Origin: Opitutia bacterium
GTDB taxonomy: Bacteria; Verrucomicrobiota; Verrucomicrobiia; Opitutales; UBA953
Assembly: GCA_021204635.1 (NCBI GenBank)
Contig: JAJPZB010000047.1
Coordinates: 1 to 9,419, forward strand
Length of the DNA stretch: 9,419 bases
Reading direction: 5' to 3'
This document shows positions 6,239 through 9,419 of the stretch, piece after piece. A program made the position numbers and the translations under genes. The first letter of the stretch is position 1. Each line of letters starts with the position of its first letter. The notes under the pieces were generated by a model. It had not been told where the DNA came from. It searched no databases and saw nothing but the letters and a program-made list of their open reading frames with translations.

Positions 6239-8110
6239 ATGCCGAAAATCCAAATTCTCTCGGACAAAGTTGCCAACCAAATCGCCGCCGGCGAAGTGGT
6301 CGAGCGCCCGATGTCTGTCTTAAAAGAGCTTTTGGAAAATTCCATTGATGCCGGAGCAACCCGCATAAACATTGAGTTTCGCAACGGCGGGAAAAGCTTC
6401 ATGTCGATCGAGGACAACGGCATCGGAATGTCGCGCGACGAAGCCCTGCTCTCGCTCGAACGCCACGCGACGAGCAAAATCCGCGAGACCGGCGACCTCG
6501 ATTCGATCTCGACTTTCGGCTTTCGCGGCGAGGCGCTGCCGTCGATAGCGTCTGTCTCGCACTTCACTTTGCGGACGAAAAATGCGGAATCCGAGATCGG
6601 CACGGAGATTTTGGTCAACGGCGGAAAATACATGCATTGCCGCGACTACGGCATGGCGCTCGGGACGAAAATCGAGGTCTCGAATCTCTTTCAAAACGTC
6701 CCCGCGCGGTTGAAATTTTTGAAGTCGGATAACACGGAATCCGCGCACATCACGCGCGCAATCCGCCTCTACGCCGTCGCGCACCCGACAATCGCGTTCA
6801 CGCTCTTCGAGAACGGGCGCGAAATTTTTCGCTCGCCGGCAAACTTGCAAATGCACGACCGCGTCGCCGCGATATGGGGGCGGCAACTCGCCGACGATCT
6901 CATCACGCTCGTGCCGGCGGAGGTTTTCGGGATGGAAATTTCCGGACTCATCGGCAAGCCGGGCACGAGCCGCCCGTCTCGGCAGGAAATGGTCACGATC
7001 GTGAACGGGCGCCCCGTTGACAACCGCGTCATGGTGTATTCGCTCGTCGAGAGCTACCACACACTGATTCCGCGCGCGCGATATCCGTTGGCGTTTTTGT
7101 TTCTCACGATAGACCCGCATCTCGTCGATGTGAACGTGCACCCAGCGAAGCGCGAAATCAGATTCCGCGACGAATCCGCCGTGCGAAAATTTCTCTGCGA
7201 CGCCATTTTGAACACACTCAACCCGAGGCGCCACGACAACGATGAGACGCCGCGCCCCGTGCCGATCCGCCCCGCAAATTTCCACCACGATCCCGAGTCG
7301 GTGGTGGCAACAATGCCGGCGCGCAGCAATGACAACGACGACTACGAGGAAGACGATTCTCGCCACAATCCCGCCACCACCAACCCACGCGACAACAATG
7401 AGGATTTTCGCGACAACAATGCCGGCGACAACTATCGCGGCAACGCCGAGGCTCCACAACAATCTCGCGGCGACAACAATGGTGGCGAGCGCGAAGAAAA
7501 GCCTTTCTCGCGAGAAAAAATCGAGATCGGGAATTGGCGATTCTTGGCAAAAATCCCGGGCGACAACATCGCAATTCTGAGCTCGGGAAACGGGCTGATT
7601 TTGTTCAACTGCCGCTTCGCGCGGGAGCGAATCCAATACGAAAAAATCATCGAGCGATTCCGCAACGAAGTCCACGTCTCGCAACAACTCCTGATCGCCG
7701 AGCCAATCGAGCTCGACCCGCTGCTCTCGGACGCGCTCACGCGAAACATGAACACGCTGCGCGCCGCGGGCTTTGAAATCGAGGAATTCGGGCGCAACTT
7801 TTTCCGCATTCGCGCAATCCCCGACTGGCTTCCGCAAAAAGCAAACGTCCGCGAGTTTGTCCGCGACTTGGTCAGCCGCATTGCGCGCTTCCCCGCAGAA
7901 TTTTCCCGCGCGAACATCGCGCACGTCACGCTCGCGAAAATGGCGGGCACGCAAGCCGCGACACGCGACGAAAATTTTGACGAAGCGAAAATCAACGACC
8001 TGCTCAACGAGTTGCTTGAATGCTCGCAACCAAATGTCAGCCCGTCGGGGCAGAAGATTTTTGTCGAAATTTCAAACCGCGAAATCGCCCACAAATTCGG
8101 GATTTTCTGA
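6239..8110 (+). CDS. mutL: DNA mismatch repair protein MutL, altered C-terminal endonuclease motifs
   Basis: This 623-residue protein couples mismatch recognition by MutS to strand removal. The N-terminal GHKL ATPase is intact: NQIAAGEVVERP (13-24), KELLENSIDAGA (29-40; E30 expected catalytic, N34 metal-binding), EDNGIGM (58-64), RHATSKI (75-81), GFRGEALPSIASV (94-106), NVPARLKFL (153-161), NGRPVDNRV (256-264) and DVNVHPAKREIRF (297-309). A hydrophilic Asn/Asp/Arg-rich linker spans about 330-425. The C-terminal dimerisation domain (about 430-620) is present but departs from endonuclease-active MutL: the place of DQHAxxExxxxE reads NCRFARERIQYE (457-468) and the place of CPHGRP reads SPSGQK (601-606). 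This resembles the nuclease-lacking situation of E. coli MutL. The start at 6239 gives the standard N-terminus; no Shine-Dalgarno sequence is seen. Confidence 0.96.
   Translation: MPKIQILSDKVANQIAAGEVVERPMSVLKELLENSIDAGATRINIEFRNGGKSFMSIEDNGIGMSRDEALLSLERHATSKIRETGDLDSISTFGFRGEALPSIASVSHFTLRTKNAESEIGTEILVNGGKYMHCRDYGMALGTKIEVSNLFQNVPARLKFLKSDNTESAHITRAIRLYAVAHPTIAFTLFENGREIFRSPANLQMHDRVAAIWGRQLADDLITLVPAEVFGMEISGLIGKPGTSRPSRQEMVTIVNGRPVDNRVMVYSLVESYHTLIPRARYPLAFLFLTIDPHLVDVNVHPAKREIRFRDESAVRKFLCDAILNTLNPRRHDNDETPRPVPIRPANFHHDPESVVATMPARSNDNDDYEEDDSRHNPATTNPRDNNEDFRDNNAGDNYRGNAEAPQQSRGDNNGGEREEKPFSREKIEIGNWRFLAKIPGDNIAILSSGNGLILFNCRFARERIQYEKIIERFRNEVHVSQQLLIAEPIELDPLLSDALTRNMNTLRAAGFEIEEFGRNFFRIRAIPDWLPQKANVREFVRDLVSRIARFPAEFSRANIAHVTLAKMAGTQAATRDENFDEAKINDLLNELLECSQPNVSPSGQKIFVEISNREIAHKFGIF
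7226..7500 (+). repeat. Word-repeat region encoding the MutL linker
   Basis: This segment encodes the MutL inter-domain linker and is made of short repeated words. GCGACAACAATG occurs exactly at 7389-7400, 7410-7421 and 7470-7481 (and once more at 4372-4383 in the isochorismate synthase gene), giving repeated DNN in the protein. GGTGGTGGCAACAATGCCGG lies near 7300-7319, and CCACCACCAACCCACG at 7374-7389 is identical to 21-36. The reading frame stays open throughout. The pattern fits expansion or insertion of the same word family that fills the intergenic ends. Confidence 0.7.
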
Positions 8111-8138
8111 GCAAATCACGCACCCGCGCGCCACCACG

Positions 8139-9017
8139 ATGACGATACAAATTTTGGAAAATTCCTGCCCGAGCTACCGGCTTCTCGACAGCGGCAACAG
8201 GCGTAAGCTCGAGCAATTTGGCGACGTCAGAATAATCCGCAGCGAGCCGAAGGCATGGTGGCAACAAACGCTCCCGCAAAGCGAGTGGCGCGCCGCCGTC
8301 GCAAGTTTCGAGGACGATTCGCGCGAGGGCTCGTGGAGATTCAAAAACGGCAAAGCACCGGAGCCGTGGGCGCTGAAATTCCGCGACGAATTTACCTTGC
8401 AACTGCGCTTCATGGAGCGCTCAAAGCAGATCGGAATCTTCCCCGAGCAATCGCCGCACTGGGATTTCATTTTGAAAAATCGCGTGCCCGCGACAATGAC
8501 GCGGCGCCTGCTGAACCTGTTCGGCTACACGGGCGCGGCGTCGCTCGCGGCGGCAAAAGCAGGCTGGCAGGTCGCGCACGTTGACGCGTCGAAGCCCGCA
8601 ATCGCCTGGGGCAGGCGCAACCAAGAGCTCTCCGGAATGGCGTCCGCTCCGATTCGCTGGATTCTCGAAGACGCGACAAAATTTTGCACGCGCGAGGTGC
8701 GACGCGGCAACAAATACGACGCGATTTTGCTTGACCCGCCGGCATTTGGTCGCGGGCCCGACGGCGAGCTTTGGAAAATCGAGCGCGACCTGCCGCCGCT
8801 TCTCGAAATCTGCAAACGCCTGCTTTCCGAAAATGCCTCGCTCGCGATCTTGACGCTCTACACCGTTGACGCGTCCTCGATTTTGTGCGGCAACATCATG
8901 CGTGAAATGACTTCGCACCTCGGTGGCAACATAGAGATCGGCGAGCTCGCAACGCGCGAAACTTCGCCCGCAAAGCGTTTGTTGCCACTCTCGCTCTGGG
9001 CGAAGTGGACGCGCTGA
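8139..9017 (+). CDS. Short RlmI-like class I SAM-dependent methyltransferase
   Basis: This 292-residue protein is a Rossmann-fold methyltransferase of the RlmI/RlmK (Methyltrans_SAM) group. SAM-binding motif I is LNLFGYTGAASL (125-136), the acidic motif II ends HVDAS (D149), D178 falls where adenine-contacting residues usually lie, and motif IV is LLDPPAFGRG (197-206). KQIGIFPEQSPHWDF (96-110) is also typical of the group. It lacks the N-terminal PUA domain of full-length RlmI (near 400 residues), and the SCS cysteine segment expected in RlmI is replaced by LTLYTVDASS (238-247), so m5C formation is doubtful. An rRNA target is likely by family, but the position is unknown. The open frame runs upstream into mutL as far as 7773; the ATG at 8139 was chosen because homology starts just after it and it lies 28 bases after the mutL stop, suggesting co-transcription. 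Confidence 0.85.
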   Translation: MTIQILENSCPSYRLLDSGNRRKLEQFGDVRIIRSEPKAWWQQTLPQSEWRAAVASFEDDSREGSWRFKNGKAPEPWALKFRDEFTLQLRFMERSKQIGIFPEQSPHWDFILKNRVPATMTRRLLNLFGYTGAASLAAAKAGWQVAHVDASKPAIAWGRRNQELSGMASAPIRWILEDATKFCTREVRRGNKYDAILLDPPAFGRGPDGELWKIERDLPPLLEICKRLLSENASLAILTLYTVDASSILCGNIMREMTSHLGGNIEIGELATRETSPAKRLLPLSLWAKWTR

Positions 9018-9048
9018 AAATTGCCCACCACTAAGGCGTGCCGCGACA

Positions 9049-9077
9049 ACGCCACCACCGTGGCGTACGAAATTTTT
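9049..9077 (+). terminator. Possible operon terminator after the methyltransferase
   Basis: ACGCCAC (9049-9055) pairs perfectly with GTGGCGT (9060-9066) around a CACC loop, and a TTTTT run lies at 9073-9077. The seven-pair stem is GC-rich, but six bases (ACGAAA) separate it from the T-run, so it may terminate only partly. It lies 32 bases past the methyltransferase stop, a natural end for the + strand operon. Confidence 0.45.
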
Positions 9078-9157
9078 GGGTTGGTGGTGGCTTCTGTTGC
9101 CACCACCATGGTGGCGAGTTTTCCTGCGGCAACAGCCCCGAAGCCACCACCAACCCA
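9077..9157. repeat. 81-base MITE-like element with perfect 18-base terminal inverted repeats
   Basis: TGGGTTGGTGGTGGCTTC (9077-9094) is the exact reverse complement of GAAGCCACCACCAACCCA (9140-9157). Inside, TGTTGCC (9095-9101) pairs with GGCAACA (9128-9134) after a five-base bulge, giving about 25 pairs in all, and a 12-base palindrome CCACCATGGTGG (9103-9114) sits in the loop. It has no T-run after the + strand stem, so it is a poor intrinsic terminator. No target-site duplication is evident. The arms contain the same core as the repeats at 20-65 and 7374-7389. It may be a miniature mobile element, a REP-like sequence or an RNA hairpin. Confidence 0.7.
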
Positions 9158-9161
9158 CATA

Positions 9162-9200
9162 AAGAAAAACCTACCGGTAAGATCGCTCTCACCGGTAGGT
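9162..9200 (-). terminator. Intrinsic terminator for minus-strand transcription
   Basis: ACCTACCGGT (9169-9178) and ACCGGTAGGT (9191-9200) are perfect ten-base inverted repeats with a 12-base loop. Read on the minus strand, the stem is followed directly by TTTTCTTT (complement of 9161-9168), the classic arrangement of a rho-independent terminator. The + strand side (ACAACTAAC) has no T-run, so it should act on transcripts entering from the right. No convincing minus-strand gene is visible in the remaining 219 bases, so the transcript may start outside the window or be a small RNA. Confidence 0.65.
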
Positions 9201-9419
9201 ACAACTAACAACTATCTTCTTGCTACCAACTACTGACTAACTAACCAAACTGACAGGAAAATATATAAATCATAATAAACTCACGAACTTATCGGCAACC
9301 GTCGCCAACTCGCTCATAAATTTTATGCATATGTTGTAAGGGGGGGGGGGGGGGGGGAAACTTAAAAAATAAAAAAATTTTATTTTTTTTAATTAGCACA
9401 CCACAAAAAATTTATAATA
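9201..9419. other. AT-rich non-coding end with an 18-G homopolymer
   Basis: Composition changes sharply from GC-rich to AT-rich after the terminator. The stretch holds CTAAC/CAACTA-type words (9204-9250), an 18-G run at 9340-9357, and a perfect 11-base A/T inverted repeat AAAAAATAAAA (9364-9374) with TTTTATTTTTT (9378-9388). No ORF of useful length was found on either strand. It may be a contig end of lowered quality or a true intergenic segment. Confidence 0.6.

Noticed and set aside
6320..8029. Minus-strand open frame of 569 codons
   Set aside because: It is antisense to mutL and carries no recognisable domain.
7773..8138. Upstream extension of the methyltransferase frame into mutL
   Set aside because: The extra 122 residues are Arg/Ser/Thr-rich, overlap the conserved MutL C-terminus in another frame, and do not resemble a PUA domain.
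9021..9236. 71-codon + strand open frame after the methyltransferase
   Set aside because: It begins with TTG, has no ribosome site and reads straight through both hairpins and the inverted repeat; the composition is that of the repeat words.
9364..9388. A/T inverted repeat as a terminator
   Set aside because: The stem has only A-T pairs in a low-complexity tract at the window end, so it would be weak and is expected by chance there.

Overview
The window reads as a chromosomal piece of a GC-rich Gram-negative bacterium, most likely a Verrucomicrobiota member close to Opitutales/Puniceicoccales. That placement rests on the remembered style of the MutL N-terminus and on the presence of an outer-membrane (LptA/OstA-like) protein; it is an inference, not a database result. 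All eight supported genes lie on the + strand and fill about 147-9017, with gaps of 6 to 57 bases, so they could form one or two long transcription units. No tRNA, rRNA, CRISPR array or transposase gene was seen.

Layout. Positions 1-146 are non-coding and hold four spaced copies of a CCCACCACCRACCC-type motif. A cell-envelope block follows: an ExbD/TolR-like single-pass protein (147-686), a CPBP-family intramembrane protease (705-1361), a large secreted protein built of LptA/OstA-like beta repeats (1374-3833) and an unrecognised 111-residue protein (3840-4175). Next is a metabolic and information block: isochorismate synthase (4233-5405), a Nif3/YbgI-type dinuclear-metal protein (5455-6207), DNA mismatch repair MutL (6239-8110) and a short RlmI-like SAM-dependent methyltransferase (8139-9017).

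The last 400 bases are non-coding. They hold a small hairpin with a T-run that could end the operon, an 81-base element bounded by perfect 18-base inverted repeats, a good minus-strand intrinsic terminator, and then a sharply AT-rich end carrying an 18-G homopolymer.

Points most worth a second look: (1) MutL keeps its ATPase motifs but has degenerate forms of two C-terminal endonuclease motifs, and its linker is built from repeated DNA words; (2) the word family CCACCACCAACCC / GCGACAACAATG recurs in both intergenic ends, in the isochorismate synthase N-terminus and in the MutL linker, and forms the ends of the 81-base MITE-like element; (3) the ExbD-like protein has no membrane aspartate; (4) none of the eight starts has a well-placed Shine-Dalgarno sequence.
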